A stretch of 64,000 nt of DNA from Glutamicibacter arilaitensis Re117. GTDB lineage: Bacteria > Actinomycetota > Actinomycetes > Actinomycetales > Micrococcaceae. The notes under the pieces are model-generated. The model saw only the letters and a program-made list of their open reading frames with translations, had not been told where the DNA came from and ran no database searches. The stretch lies in contig NC_014550.1 of assembly GCF_000197735.1 (NCBI RefSeq), forward strand, positions 1,240,001 through 1,304,000, given 5' to 3'. A program made the position numbers and the translations under genes. Shown piece by piece: positions 50,917 through 61,018 of the stretch; the stretch's first letter is position 1; each line of letters starts with the position of its first letter.

Positions 50917-51157
50917 TTCCTAGCCAACACTGATATAGCTAGTTCTTAGGATCATCGGTTTTGGAAGTTCCTTGTAGCGTGCACTGAGTGTCTTGCCACA
51001 TTAGAGCTGTTTCCCTAGGGTGGGACTCGTGCCTCCCGTAGACTTGAAGATAGATGTACACGTCTTTCTGGACGTGCTAAATAGTTAATAGTGAAGTGTT
51101 TTGCAAAGGCAAACACGAAGGTTGCGGTATTGAGATAGCCGCTGAAGGGGACATTAA
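50917..51157 (+). promoter_or_regulatory. Upstream region and leader of the RGG-TPR gene
   Basis: The 241 bp after the IS hold two small dyads: CACGTC/GACGTG (about 51059-51076) and GTGTTTTGC-AAAG-GCAAACAC (51095-51116), and a strong ribosome-binding site GAAGGGGAC before ATG 51158. A specific promoter could not be assigned with confidence (TTGAAG at about 51043 with TAAATAG downstream is a candidate). Confidence 0.4.
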
Positions 51158-53482
51158 ATGTCTAACGAATTCCGCCGAAACTCCGATAACGGACGAGGCG
51201 ACTTCCGGAACTCAGATTCAAACCGCAACAACTCCCGCGATGGCTTCAAGCGTCGCGAAGATCGTGGCGATTTCAAGCGCGATGATAACCGTGGTGGTGG
51301 CTTCAAGCGCGATGATAACCGTGGTGGTGGCTTCAAGCGCGATGACAACCGTGGTGGTGGCTTCAAGCGCGATGACAACCGCGGTGGTGGCTTCCGCAGC
51401 GATCGCAATGATGATCGCGGTGGGTTCCGTGGCGAGCGTCGTGACGACAACCGTGCCGGCGGCTTCAAGCGCGATGACAACCGCGGTGGTGGCTTCAAGC
51501 GTGACGATAACCGCGGTGGTGGCTTCCGCAGCGATCGTAACGATGACCGTGGTGGCTTCAAGCGCGATGACAACCGCGGTGGTGGCTTCCGCGGCGATCG
51601 CAATGATGATCGCGGTGGGTTCCGTGGCGAGCGTCGTGACGACAACCGTGCCGGCGGCTTCAAGCGCGATGACAACCGCGGTGGTGGCTTCAAGCGTGAC
51701 GATAACCGCGGTGGTGGCTTCCGCAGCGATCGTAACGATGACCGTGGTGGCTTCAAGCGTGATGACAACCGCGGTGGTGGCTTCCGCGGCGATCGTAACG
51801 ATGACCGTGGTGGCTTCAAGCGTGATGATAACCGTGGCGGTGGCTTCAAGCGTGATGATAACCGTGGCGGTGGCTTCAAGCGCAACGATGATCGTGGTGG
51901 CTTCCGCAGCGATCGCAATGATGATCGTGGTGGCTTCAAGCGTGATGATAGCCGTGGTGGCTTCCGTGGCGAACGTCGCGATGACAACCGTGGTGGCGGT
52001 TTCAAGCGCAATGATGATCGCGGTGGCTTCAAGCGCGACGACAACCGTGGTGGTGGCTTCCGCAGCGATCGCAATGATGATCGCGGCGGTTTCAAGCGTG
52101 AGGATAACCGCGGTGGCGGTTTCAAGCGCAATGATGATCGCGGTGGCTTCAAGCGCGACGACAACCGTGGCGGTGGGTTCCGTGGCGATCGCAATGATGA
52201 TCGCGGCGGTTTCAAGCGCGACGACAACCGTGGTGGTGGCTTCCGTGGCGATCGCAATGATGATCGCGGTGGCTTCAAGCGCGACGACAACCGTGGCGGT
52301 GGCTTCCGTGGCGATCGCAATGACGATCGCGGCGGTTTCAAGCGTGGCGATAACCGCGGTGGCGGCTTCAACCGCGACGACAACCGTGGCGGTGGCTTCC
52401 GTGGTGAGCGTCGCGACGACAACCGCGGTGGTGGCTTCAACCGCCCTGACGACCGTCGCTCGCAGGGCGAACGCCCAGCACGCGAGGATCGCTTTGCCGA
52501 CAAGCGCGGCGACGCACCACGTGCCCACAACCCGGGCGATCTGCGTATTTCGAACCGTGCAGACCGCGAGCAGTCCCCAGATATCGATGAGGACGTTACC
52601 GGTAAGGAGCTGGACCGCGTAGCCCGCGCTCAGCTGCGCTACCTCGAAGAGCGTTCGGCTAGCTGGGTTGCCAAGCACTTGGTGATGGCCGGCCGTCTGC
52701 TGGAAGAAGATCCAGAGCTGGCATACGAGCACACCCTGGCAGCATCGCGCCGTGGCGGTCGTGTAGCAGTAGTCCGCGAAGCCGTAGGCATCGCTGCCTA
52801 CCACGCCGGCAAGTACGCCGACGCGCTGCGCGAACTGCGTACCCACCGTCGTATTTCCGGTTCGGACTACAACCTGCCATTGATCGCTGACTCGCTGCGC
52901 GGCCTGGGCCGCCCAGAAAAGGCAATCGAACTGGCACAGTCCGAGGAATGCGCTAACCTGGAAACCGCCGTCAAGGTCGAAATGCAGATCGTGGCAGCCG
53001 GTTCCTACGGTGACCTGGGCAAGCTGGATAAGGCACTGGCCGAACTGGAGTCGCTGGAACAGCTGGACTTCAACCGCGCCTTCTCTTTCAGCCCTCGCCT
53101 GTTCACTGCCTACGCGGATCTGCTTTCGGCCGCTGGTCGTGCCGAGGACGCAAAGCGTTGGAACGCACAGGTCGAGGTGGCTGAAAACGCTTTGGGCATC
53201 GAACGTGAAACCGATTCCTTCATCATGGACCTGGCTCCGGAGATGGACGAGGAAGAGGAAACTCCACGCGCCAAGGATCTGATTGATCCTGCCGAGGCTG
53301 AAACCGAAGACGCTGCGCAGGCCGACTCCGTCGAAGCAGATGCCGAAGCTGATGCAGATGCCGATGCAGATGACGCTGAAGCTGAGCAGACCGGCATCGA
53401 CGAGGAAGACGACCTGAACGAGGTTGTCGAATCCGACACGGACGCCATCGAGGCAGACGCAGAAGAAGACTCATCGAAGTAA
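51158..53482 (+). CDS. TPR-like protein with Arg/Gly/Asp-rich repeat N-terminus
   Basis: A 774-aa protein at the position of mycobacterial Rv1691. Residues 37-430 are 37 units of 9-13 residues around F-K-R-D-D-N-R-G-G-G and F-R-S/G-D-R-N-D-D-R-G-G, ending in Phe; Arg/Lys and Asp nearly balance, giving a polyampholyte resembling RGG-box RNA-binding proteins. Residues about 480-690 are helical, TPR-like (DPELAYEHTLAASRRGGRVA; AAYHAGKYADALRELRTHRR). Residues about 690-774 are an acidic tail (EADAEADADADADDAEAEQT). Some actinobacterial orthologues are labelled 'primosomal protein', which I regard as unsupported. RNA or ribosome association is inferred from composition and the tlyA neighbourhood. 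HAD, tlyA, nadK and recN follow on the same strand. Confidence 0.85.
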   Translation: MSNEFRRNSDNGRGDFRNSDSNRNNSRDGFKRREDRGDFKRDDNRGGGFKRDDNRGGGFKRDDNRGGGFKRDDNRGGGFRSDRNDDRGGFRGERRDDNRAGGFKRDDNRGGGFKRDDNRGGGFRSDRNDDRGGFKRDDNRGGGFRGDRNDDRGGFRGERRDDNRAGGFKRDDNRGGGFKRDDNRGGGFRSDRNDDRGGFKRDDNRGGGFRGDRNDDRGGFKRDDNRGGGFKRDDNRGGGFKRNDDRGGFRSDRNDDRGGFKRDDSRGGFRGERRDDNRGGGFKRNDDRGGFKRDDNRGGGFRSDRNDDRGGFKREDNRGGGFKRNDDRGGFKRDDNRGGGFRGDRNDDRGGFKRDDNRGGGFRGDRNDDRGGFKRDDNRGGGFRGDRNDDRGGFKRGDNRGGGFNRDDNRGGGFRGERRDDNRGGGFNRPDDRRSQGERPAREDRFADKRGDAPRAHNPGDLRISNRADREQSPDIDEDVTGKELDRVARAQLRYLEERSASWVAKHLVMAGRLLEEDPELAYEHTLAASRRGGRVAVVREAVGIAAYHAGKYADALRELRTHRRISGSDYNLPLIADSLRGLGRPEKAIELAQSEECANLETAVKVEMQIVAAGSYGDLGKLDKALAELESLEQLDFNRAFSFSPRLFTAYADLLSAAGRAEDAKRWNAQVEVAENALGIERETDSFIMDLAPEMDEEEETPRAKDLIDPAEAETEDAAQADSVEADAEADADADADDAEAEQTGIDEEDDLNEVVESDTDAIEADAEEDSSK
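51265..52455 (+). repeat. Intragenic repeat array coding RGG-like units
   Basis: About 1.2 kb of 27-39-bp units in frame. A 166-bp segment at 51399-51564 recurs exactly at 51594-51759 (offset 195 bp), so segments have duplicated recently. Because the repeat has a fixed codon pattern, other frames are open too. Confidence 0.9.
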
Positions 53483-53530
53483 ACTTTGGCGTAGTAGCCA
53501 AAACTCTCAAGTAGTAGGAACCGCCACAGA

Positions 53531-54538
53531 ATGCTGATCTCCGGATTTGATTCCGTCCTCTCCGACTTGGACGGCGTCGTCTATGCTGGCCCGAACGCCA
53601 TCGACGACGCCGTGGAGTCGCTGAACACCCTCGCGGAAGTGAACGTCACCTTGGCATTCATAACCAACAATGCCGGGCGTTCACCGATGTCAGTCGCAGC
53701 GCACCTGCGTCAGCTGGGTGTGAAGACCAGCGCTGAGCAGGTCTTCGGCTCGGCTGATGCCGGAGCGGAGATGCTGGCCCGCGAATTGAATCCGGGGTCC
53801 AAGGTTCTTGTGGTCGGTTCCCCCTACTTGCGTGAATGCATTGCGGTGCGCGGGTTGGAAGTCGTCGAATCCCATAGTGAAGAACCCGTTGCGGTGATTC
53901 AGGGGTTCGACCCGGACATTTCGTGGAAGAACCTGGCCGAGGCCAGCTACGCGATTAACAACGGCGCCAAATGGGTTGCCACCAATACCGACTTCACCAT
54001 TCCGCGCGCCGAGGGCTTGGCCCCGGGCAACGGTTCACTGGTCAATGCGGTGAAGCTGGCTACAGACGTGGAACCACGGGTAGCTGGCAAACCGGAATCC
54101 TACTTGTTCGCGCGGGCCGCGGATCGCTTGGATTCCAAGCGTCCACTGGTTATCGGCGACCGTCTGGACACCGATATCCTCGGCGGATTCCGTGCCGGCT
54201 TCTCCACTGCGCTGGTGCTCACCGGCGTCGACACCCCGCGTACCGCTCTGGGTGCCCCTGTGGAACAACGCCCCAACTATCTGATCAACTCCATGGCAGA
54301 TCTGTATCGCCCGTACCCGACCATCAAGGTGCTTGGCTATGGCGTACAGGTGGGTGACGCCGTCGCTAAGGTCGACAAGGGCGCCATCGAAGTTTCGGGC
54401 AGCGAGCAGGATCTGAATGCCTGGCGCGCCGCCTGCCACGCCTGGTGGCTGGCTCACCCGCGCCAATCGGGACATGAAGAACCAGAAATCCGCTTCACCG
54501 AACGCGGACTGGATACCCTGCGCAAGATTCGAGGCTAG
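53531..54538 (+). CDS. HAD-IIA (NagD-like) phosphatase
   Basis: A 335-aa haloacid dehalogenase-type phosphatase with the NagD-type C2 cap. Motif I is VLSDLDGVVYAGP, motif II LAFITNNAGRSP, motif III GKPESYLFARAA and motif IV PLVIGDRLDTDILGGFRAGF. The last 80 residues, beyond the usual HAD end, contain an extra region (KVLGYGVQVGDAVAKVDKGA). The substrate is unknown; glycerol-3-phosphate phosphatase activity is known for the mycobacterial counterpart (Rv1692), so that role is possible. Confidence 0.88.
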   Translation: MLISGFDSVLSDLDGVVYAGPNAIDDAVESLNTLAEVNVTLAFITNNAGRSPMSVAAHLRQLGVKTSAEQVFGSADAGAEMLARELNPGSKVLVVGSPYLRECIAVRGLEVVESHSEEPVAVIQGFDPDISWKNLAEASYAINNGAKWVATNTDFTIPRAEGLAPGNGSLVNAVKLATDVEPRVAGKPESYLFARAADRLDSKRPLVIGDRLDTDILGGFRAGFSTALVLTGVDTPRTALGAPVEQRPNYLINSMADLYRPYPTIKVLGYGVQVGDAVAKVDKGAIEVSGSEQDLNAWRAACHAWWLAHPRQSGHEEPEIRFTERGLDTLRKIRG

Positions 54539-54540
54539 GG

Positions 54541-54714
54541 GTGGAACGGCAAAATCACGTCCCAGCTCCTGGCCCGCGCGGCCTGGGTGATGAAGCCGTT
54601 GAACAGGCTTTGTCTTCCCTGGCCGACCATGACATTACCGAGCATGCCGGAATCTATGAGCAGTTGCTCTCTGGCCTGCAGCAAGAACTGAACCGTACGG
54701 AGCACGGCGCGTGA
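54541..54714 (+). CDS. 57-aa conserved small protein upstream of tlyA
   Basis: A GTG-started frame of 57 codons fits exactly between the HAD gene (2-nt gap) and tlyA (4-nt overlap). The product, with LADHDITEHAGIYEQLLSGL and a Gln/Glu-rich helix, is acidic. A similar-sized gene (Rv1693) occupies this place in mycobacteria. The position supports a real gene; no function is known. Confidence 0.7.
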   Translation: MERQNHVPAPGPRGLGDEAVEQALSSLADHDITEHAGIYEQLLSGLQQELNRTEHGA

Positions 54715-55499
54715 ATCGCCTGGATCAAGAACTAGTTGTGCGCGATCTGGCTCGTTCGCGCACCGAAGCCGCCAAGCTGGTCGAAGCCGAACGGGTGCTG
54801 CTCAACGGGCAGGTCGCAGCGAAGGCTTCGAAGAAAATCGCCGAGGGCGATGACTTGGCGCTGATACCCAGTGAAGGTGAAGAGTACGTCTCGCGTGCCG
54901 GGCACAAGCTTGCCGGCGCACTGGATGTCTTTACGACTATTAATCCTGAAGGGCTGCGCTGCCTTGACGCCGGCGCCTCTACCGGCGGTTTCACCGATGT
55001 ATTGCTGCGACGCGGCGCAAAGAGCGTAGTCGCAGCCGATGTGGGCCACGGCCAGCTAGTCGATGTAATCCGCAACGACCCCCGCGTGCAGGTCCATGAA
55101 GGCCTGAACGTCCGTTATCTGACCCCCGAAGATATTGGGGGAGTCGTCGACCTTGTAGTAGCCGACTTGTCCTTTATTTCGCTGCGTCTGGTAATCGATG
55201 CCTTGGCCGGCGCCGCCAAGGATAGCGGGTCGCTGGTGCTGATGGTCAAGCCGCAGTTTGAAGTAGGACGCGAGCACCTGAACCGCACCGGTGTGGTCAC
55301 CAATCCAGAACTGCGCCGTAGCAGCGTTGAAGCCGTGATCGCCAGTGCGAATGCCGCCGGATTGCATTTGCGCGGTTTGGCCCGCAGCCCGCTGCCCGGC
55401 CAGGATGGCAATGCCGAATTCTTCCTCTGGCTAGCCTCCGGAGAGAATCCACAGTCGGCCGATGTTCCACTTATCGAGCAGAACGTTGACTATTCTTAG
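54711..55499 (+). CDS. tlyA: 16S/23S rRNA 2'-O-methyltransferase TlyA
   Basis: A 262-aa fusion of an S4 RNA-binding domain (1-60, LDQELVVRDLARSRTEAAKL) and an FtsJ-like SAM methyltransferase (GLRCLDAGASTGGFTDVLLR, then VVADLSFISLRLV and VLMVKPQFEVGREH, which carry the catalytic K-D-K-E residues). TlyA methylates C1409 of 16S and C1920 of 23S in mycobacteria; loss gives capreomycin resistance. The GTG start overlaps the previous stop. Confidence 0.94.
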   Translation: MNRLDQELVVRDLARSRTEAAKLVEAERVLLNGQVAAKASKKIAEGDDLALIPSEGEEYVSRAGHKLAGALDVFTTINPEGLRCLDAGASTGGFTDVLLRRGAKSVVAADVGHGQLVDVIRNDPRVQVHEGLNVRYLTPEDIGGVVDLVVADLSFISLRLVIDALAGAAKDSGSLVLMVKPQFEVGREHLNRTGVVTNPELRRSSVEAVIASANAAGLHLRGLARSPLPGQDGNAEFFLWLASGENPQSADVPLIEQNVDYS

Positions 55500-55574
55500 T
55501 AGTGACGTGTTTTAGCCGTGGTCGATCGCCATGGTCATTTTGCACTTCGTGAAGCTGAGAGGGGCACGACCGCC

Positions 55575-56600
55575 TTGCGCCGAATCCTGATTTTCACCCA
55601 TACTGGACGCCAAGAAGCGATCACCGCAGCCCTAGAGACCTGCGCCCTGCTCAATTCCGCTGGAGCGATCCCGGTGATGCGCCGCAAAGACCAGGCCGCG
55701 ATGGCTGAAGCAATCGGCGCAGCGGTGCCGTCGGTGCAGGTGCTCGGTGAGGACTGCCAGATCGAAGACGTTGACCTGGGCGTGGTGCTCGGCGGCGACG
55801 GTTCGGTCCTGCGAGCTGCGGAACTGGTGCGCGCCTCGCCAATGCCGCTGGTGGGCGTGAACCTGGGGCACGTAGGTTTCCTAGCCGAAGCCGAACGCAG
55901 CGAATTGGCCTCCACCGTCCAAGCGCTGGTCAACGAGACCTACACCGTGGAAGAGCGGATGACCATCGAGGTCAAGGTGTGGCTGGATAATGTCTGCCTC
56001 GCCGAAACCTGGGCTTTGAACGAAGCTGCGGTGGAAAAGGCCAATCGCGAACGCATGGTCGAAGTCGTGATCGAGGTCGATGGCCGGCCGATTTCCACCT
56101 TCGGCTGCGATGGAGTCGTCATGGCCACCCCTACCGGTTCCACCGCCTATTCCTTCTCTGCCGGGGGACCGGTGGTCTGGCCCGATGTGGCGGCGCTGAT
56201 CATGGTGCCGATCTCGGCGCATGCACTGTTCGCCAAGCCTCTGGTGATCTCCCCGGACTCGATCATGGCCGTGGAAATGCTCACCCGCACCGATGCCGGT
56301 GCCGTGCTCTGGTGCGATGGCCGGCGCACCATTGAGTTGCCACCTGGAGCTCGTGTGGAAGTCACGCGCAGCGATCGTCCGGTTTACATGGCACGCTTGC
56401 ACACCACCCCGTTCTCCGAACGCCTGGTCAACAAGTTCGAACTGCCTATTACCGGCTGGCGTGGTCCAGCGAAGGAAGAGAGCCGCCGCCCAGCCACGAC
56501 AGCACTTCCGGTGATTGGGCCAGGGTTGCAAAGCGTCGACCCGCATTACCGCGATGAACCCGGACTTCCCATGGTGGGAAAGCCCGAGAGTCAGGGCTGA
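55575..56600 (+). CDS. nadK: NAD kinase
   Basis: A 341-aa ATP-NAD kinase (PpnK) forming NADP. The GGDG motif is VLGGDGSVLRAAELV, the NE/D motif LNEAAVEKANRERMVEVVIE, and GCDGVVMATPTGSTAYSFSA is typical. I choose TTG 55575 because the product then starts (M)RRILIFTHTGR like other family members, with GAGAGGGG 10 nt upstream; GTG 55518 is an alternative adding 19 non-conserved residues. It lies between tlyA and recN, the standard order. Confidence 0.93.
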   Translation: MRRILIFTHTGRQEAITAALETCALLNSAGAIPVMRRKDQAAMAEAIGAAVPSVQVLGEDCQIEDVDLGVVLGGDGSVLRAAELVRASPMPLVGVNLGHVGFLAEAERSELASTVQALVNETYTVEERMTIEVKVWLDNVCLAETWALNEAAVEKANRERMVEVVIEVDGRPISTFGCDGVVMATPTGSTAYSFSAGGPVVWPDVAALIMVPISAHALFAKPLVISPDSIMAVEMLTRTDAGAVLWCDGRRTIELPPGARVEVTRSDRPVYMARLHTTPFSERLVNKFELPITGWRGPAKEESRRPATTALPVIGPGLQSVDPHYRDEPGLPMVGKPESQG

Positions 56601-56632
56601 AAGCCGGATTCGAAGAAAAATTTTCCACACGC

Positions 56633-56673
56633 TCGAACATAGTTACGAAAAACAGGGTTAGAACACATATACT
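56633..56673 (+). promoter_or_regulatory. recN promoter with LexA-box-like site
   Basis: CGAACATAGTTACG (56634-56647) matches the actinobacterial/Bacillus SOS box CGAAC-N4-GTTCG at 8 of 10 specified positions. TATACT at 56668-56673 is the likely -10, placing the site over the -35 region. Confidence 0.5.
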
Positions 56674-56717
56674 AAAACGGCACGGTACGACTTGAACTCG
56701 ACATTCGGGAGCAGGCA

Positions 56718-58472
56718 ATGATTCAGGAAATCCAGATCTCCAACCTTGGGGTTATCACCGAGGCCACACTTCCCTTGGGCCCGGGGCTTACGGTAGTGAC
56801 CGGCGAGACCGGTGCTGGTAAGACCATGGTGATCACAGCCCTGTCCCTGCTGCTCGGACGTCGAGCCGACGCTGGCGCGGTGCGCAATGGCGCCAAGCAC
56901 GCACTGGCCGAGGCTGTGGTTCATCTGCCGCCAGATCACCACGTGCTCGATGCCGCAGGTCAAGCCGGCGCGTTTATCGAACCGGCGGGGGAGAATAGCG
57001 AACTACTGCTTTCCCGCTCGCTGTCCGCCCAGGGAAGATCCCGCGCAACCATCGGCGGACGCAGCGCCCCGGTTGGTTTGCTAGCCGAGCTTGGCCACGA
57101 TCTGGTCGCCGTCCACGGACAATCGGATCAGATCCGCCTAAAGGAACCAGTCGCGCAGCGCGATGCCCTGGACCGCTTTGCTGGAAGCTCTTTGTCTCGC
57201 ACGTTGAGCAACTACCAGCGCGCCTACCGCCAGTGGCGTTCGGCCGCCAAAGAGCTGGCCAGCCTCAAGACTGAATCGCGCAACAGGGTGCGTGAAGCGG
57301 AAAACTTGCGCCTGGCCCTTGATGAGATCGACTCATTGGACCCGCAGCCCGGCGAGGATGAGTCGCTGCGCGAGCAATCCATGAAGCTTGGCAATGTTGA
57401 ATCCCTGCGCACCGCTAGCCAGCAGGCGCAAGCGGTGATTGACTCCGAAGATTTTGAGAACCCCGGTGTAACCACCTTGGTGGAAACCGCCCGTGGCGTG
57501 CTGGCACAAGCTAGCGATGACGACGCCGGGCTCGCCGCCTTCGCGGAACGGGCCGCTGAACTTGGCATTCTCGCCTCAGAACTCTCCAGCGATCTTGCCG
57601 CCTACGTAGCCGACCTGGATGAAGAAGGCCCAGAACGCCTGGCGCAGATTGAAGCCCGCCGAGCAGACCTGAGCAAGCTCATGCGCAAATATGCGCCGAG
57701 CATTGACGAGGTGCTCGCGTGGGCCTCCGAATCGCGTATCCGGCTTGAACAGCTTGGTGGCGATGACTCCCGCATTGAAGCTCTTGAAGTGGAAGTCGTC
57801 GACTTGGAGCACAAGGTCGCCTCGCTGGCCTCGGACCTGTCCGATGCGCGCCGCAAGGCCGCCAAGAAGCTGTCCACGCAGGTCTCTGCCGAGCTCAAGG
57901 CCCTGGCAATGCCCGATGCCAAGCTCGTCATCGAGGTCAATGAGCTGGACGAACCGGGTGCCTTTGGACAAGATGCCATTTCGATGCTGCTCGCCCCGCA
58001 CGCCGGAGCCTCACCTCGGCCGTTGGGCAAGGGAGCCAGTGGCGGCGAGCTTTCCCGCGTCATGCTCGCTATCGAAGTCGTACTCGCAGCAGTCGACCCG
58101 GTACCGACCTTCGTCTTTGATGAAGTGGACCAGGGTGTGGGCGGCAAGGCAGCCGTTGCTATTGGCGAGCGCTTGGCAATGTTGGCAAAGCACGTGCAGG
58201 TCATTGTCGTGACCCACCTGCCTCAGGTGGCCGCCTATGCGGACCGTCATATTCGGGTGATTAAGAATTCGGATGCCAAGTCGAAGGCGGGAGCTGGCTA
58301 CACCGCCAGCGACGTCATCAGCTTGGACCAGGAAGCCCGCGTCAAGGAACTTGCACGCATGCTCGCCGGGCAGGAAGAATCCGACACTGCGCAGGCGCAC
58401 GCAGAAGAGTTGCTTGAAGAAGCGCAAAATCTAGTGTCATCGCTCACCTCCAAAAAACCGGTGAAAGCCTAA
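56718..58472 (+). CDS. recN: DNA repair protein RecN
   Basis: A 584-aa SMC-like ATPase for double-strand-break repair. Walker A is TVVTGETGAGKTMVITALSL; a long coiled coil (about 150-370) follows; the ABC signature GASGGELSRVMLAIEVVL and Walker B TFVFDEVDQGVGGKAAVAIG come near the end, with VIVVTHLPQVAAYADRHIRV. The promoter has an SOS-like site. Confidence 0.96.
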   Translation: MIQEIQISNLGVITEATLPLGPGLTVVTGETGAGKTMVITALSLLLGRRADAGAVRNGAKHALAEAVVHLPPDHHVLDAAGQAGAFIEPAGENSELLLSRSLSAQGRSRATIGGRSAPVGLLAELGHDLVAVHGQSDQIRLKEPVAQRDALDRFAGSSLSRTLSNYQRAYRQWRSAAKELASLKTESRNRVREAENLRLALDEIDSLDPQPGEDESLREQSMKLGNVESLRTASQQAQAVIDSEDFENPGVTTLVETARGVLAQASDDDAGLAAFAERAAELGILASELSSDLAAYVADLDEEGPERLAQIEARRADLSKLMRKYAPSIDEVLAWASESRIRLEQLGGDDSRIEALEVEVVDLEHKVASLASDLSDARRKAAKKLSTQVSAELKALAMPDAKLVIEVNELDEPGAFGQDAISMLLAPHAGASPRPLGKGASGGELSRVMLAIEVVLAAVDPVPTFVFDEVDQGVGGKAAVAIGERLAMLAKHVQVIVVTHLPQVAAYADRHIRVIKNSDAKSKAGAGYTASDVISLDQEARVKELARMLAGQEESDTAQAHAEELLEEAQNLVSSLTSKKPVKA

Positions 58473-58569
58473 AAGCGTTGGTGAGCGCCTGAATTACGGC
58501 AATGCTAGGGCATTTGCCGGTGGTGCACTAGAGTCTTATGAGGATGCGAAATATTGGAATGGTGATAGG

Positions 58570-60259
<1,690 letters not shown>

Positions 60260-60290
60260 GAGCTTCTTAGAGGTAAAACTCTGAAGGCAA

Positions 60291-60320
60291 TGCGCGCCGG
60301 TCATTACTGACCGGCGCGCA
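60291..60320 (+). terminator. Terminator after pyrG
   Basis: TGCGCGCCGGTCA-TTAC-TGACCGGCGCGCA, a perfect 13-bp stem, followed by GCTGTTTAA. Confidence 0.75.
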
Positions 60321-60373
60321 GCTGTTTAAGCTGGAGATTGACGACCAGCATTTTCTACCAAAGGACAATCTTC

Positions 60374-61018
60374 GTGCCGCTGCATCCAATAGCCGATGAA
60401 TTCTCACCGCGTGAACTGCTGAACCGCGAAACCGTGTACAAGGGGCGGATCTGGGATGTATTGCATGACAGCGTGAAGCTTTCCGACGACGGCGCGACCA
60501 TCGACCGCGACTACATCAGCCACCCTGGTGCGGTCAGCGTACTGGTCCTGGACGACCAAGAGCGCGTCTTGATGATCAACCAGTACCGCCATCCGGTAGG
60601 CATGCGCCTGTGGGAAATTCCTGCCGGCCTGCTGGACGTGGCAGGCGAACCGCCGCTGGAAGCTGCAAAGCGCGAATTGTGGGAGGAAGCGGATCGAACC
60701 GCCGATCACTGGGCGATCCTCACCGATGTCTTCTTGAGCCCGGGGTCCTCGGCCGAGGCCGTGCGCGTGTACCTGGCGCGGGATGCAAAACTGGTTGCCG
60801 ATGACCAGCGCCATGAACGCACCGATGAAGAAGCCGAAATGATCAGCACCTGGGTGCCATTGGAAGAAGCCGTCGCAGCAGTGCTGGCTGGCAAGATCCA
60901 TAACCCTACCGCGATGATCGCTATTCTGGCCGCTCAGGCTGCCCGGGCCAATCAACACCTTGGGCTGCGCGATGCAAACGAGCCATTCGACGTGCACCCC
61001 TACCTGCGCGAAGGATGA
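60374..61018 (+). CDS. NUDIX hydrolase, ADP-ribose pyrophosphatase-like
   Basis: A 214-aa Nudix enzyme of the ADP-ribose/sugar-nucleotide type. The box is GLLDVAGEPPLEAAKRELWE then EADR, with EAD where EAG is usual, a known ADPRase variation. The preceding RHPVGMRLWEIPAG and following VFLSPGSSAEAVRVYLARD fit ADP-ribose pyrophosphatases. GTG 60374 has AAAGGAC upstream; a TTG at 60338 coincides with a likely -35 hexamer. Its stop overlaps the xerD ATG. Confidence 0.9.
   Translation: MPLHPIADEFSPRELLNRETVYKGRIWDVLHDSVKLSDDGATIDRDYISHPGAVSVLVLDDQERVLMINQYRHPVGMRLWEIPAGLLDVAGEPPLEAAKRELWEEADRTADHWAILTDVFLSPGSSAEAVRVYLARDAKLVADDQRHERTDEEAEMISTWVPLEEAVAAVLAGKIHNPTAMIAILAAQAARANQHLGLRDANEPFDVHPYLREG

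Noticed and set aside
51265..52455. Repeat array as a CRISPR locus
   Set aside because: Units are in frame, contiguous and without unique spacers; no cas genes are near.
51096..52846. Long overlapping open frames (508, 458 and 542 codons) in other frames and on the other strand of the RGG array
   Set aside because: They arise because a 27-39-bp unit repeats in phase; their products are monotonous Val/Ala/Ser or Pro/Arg/Leu runs without an RBS or family motif.
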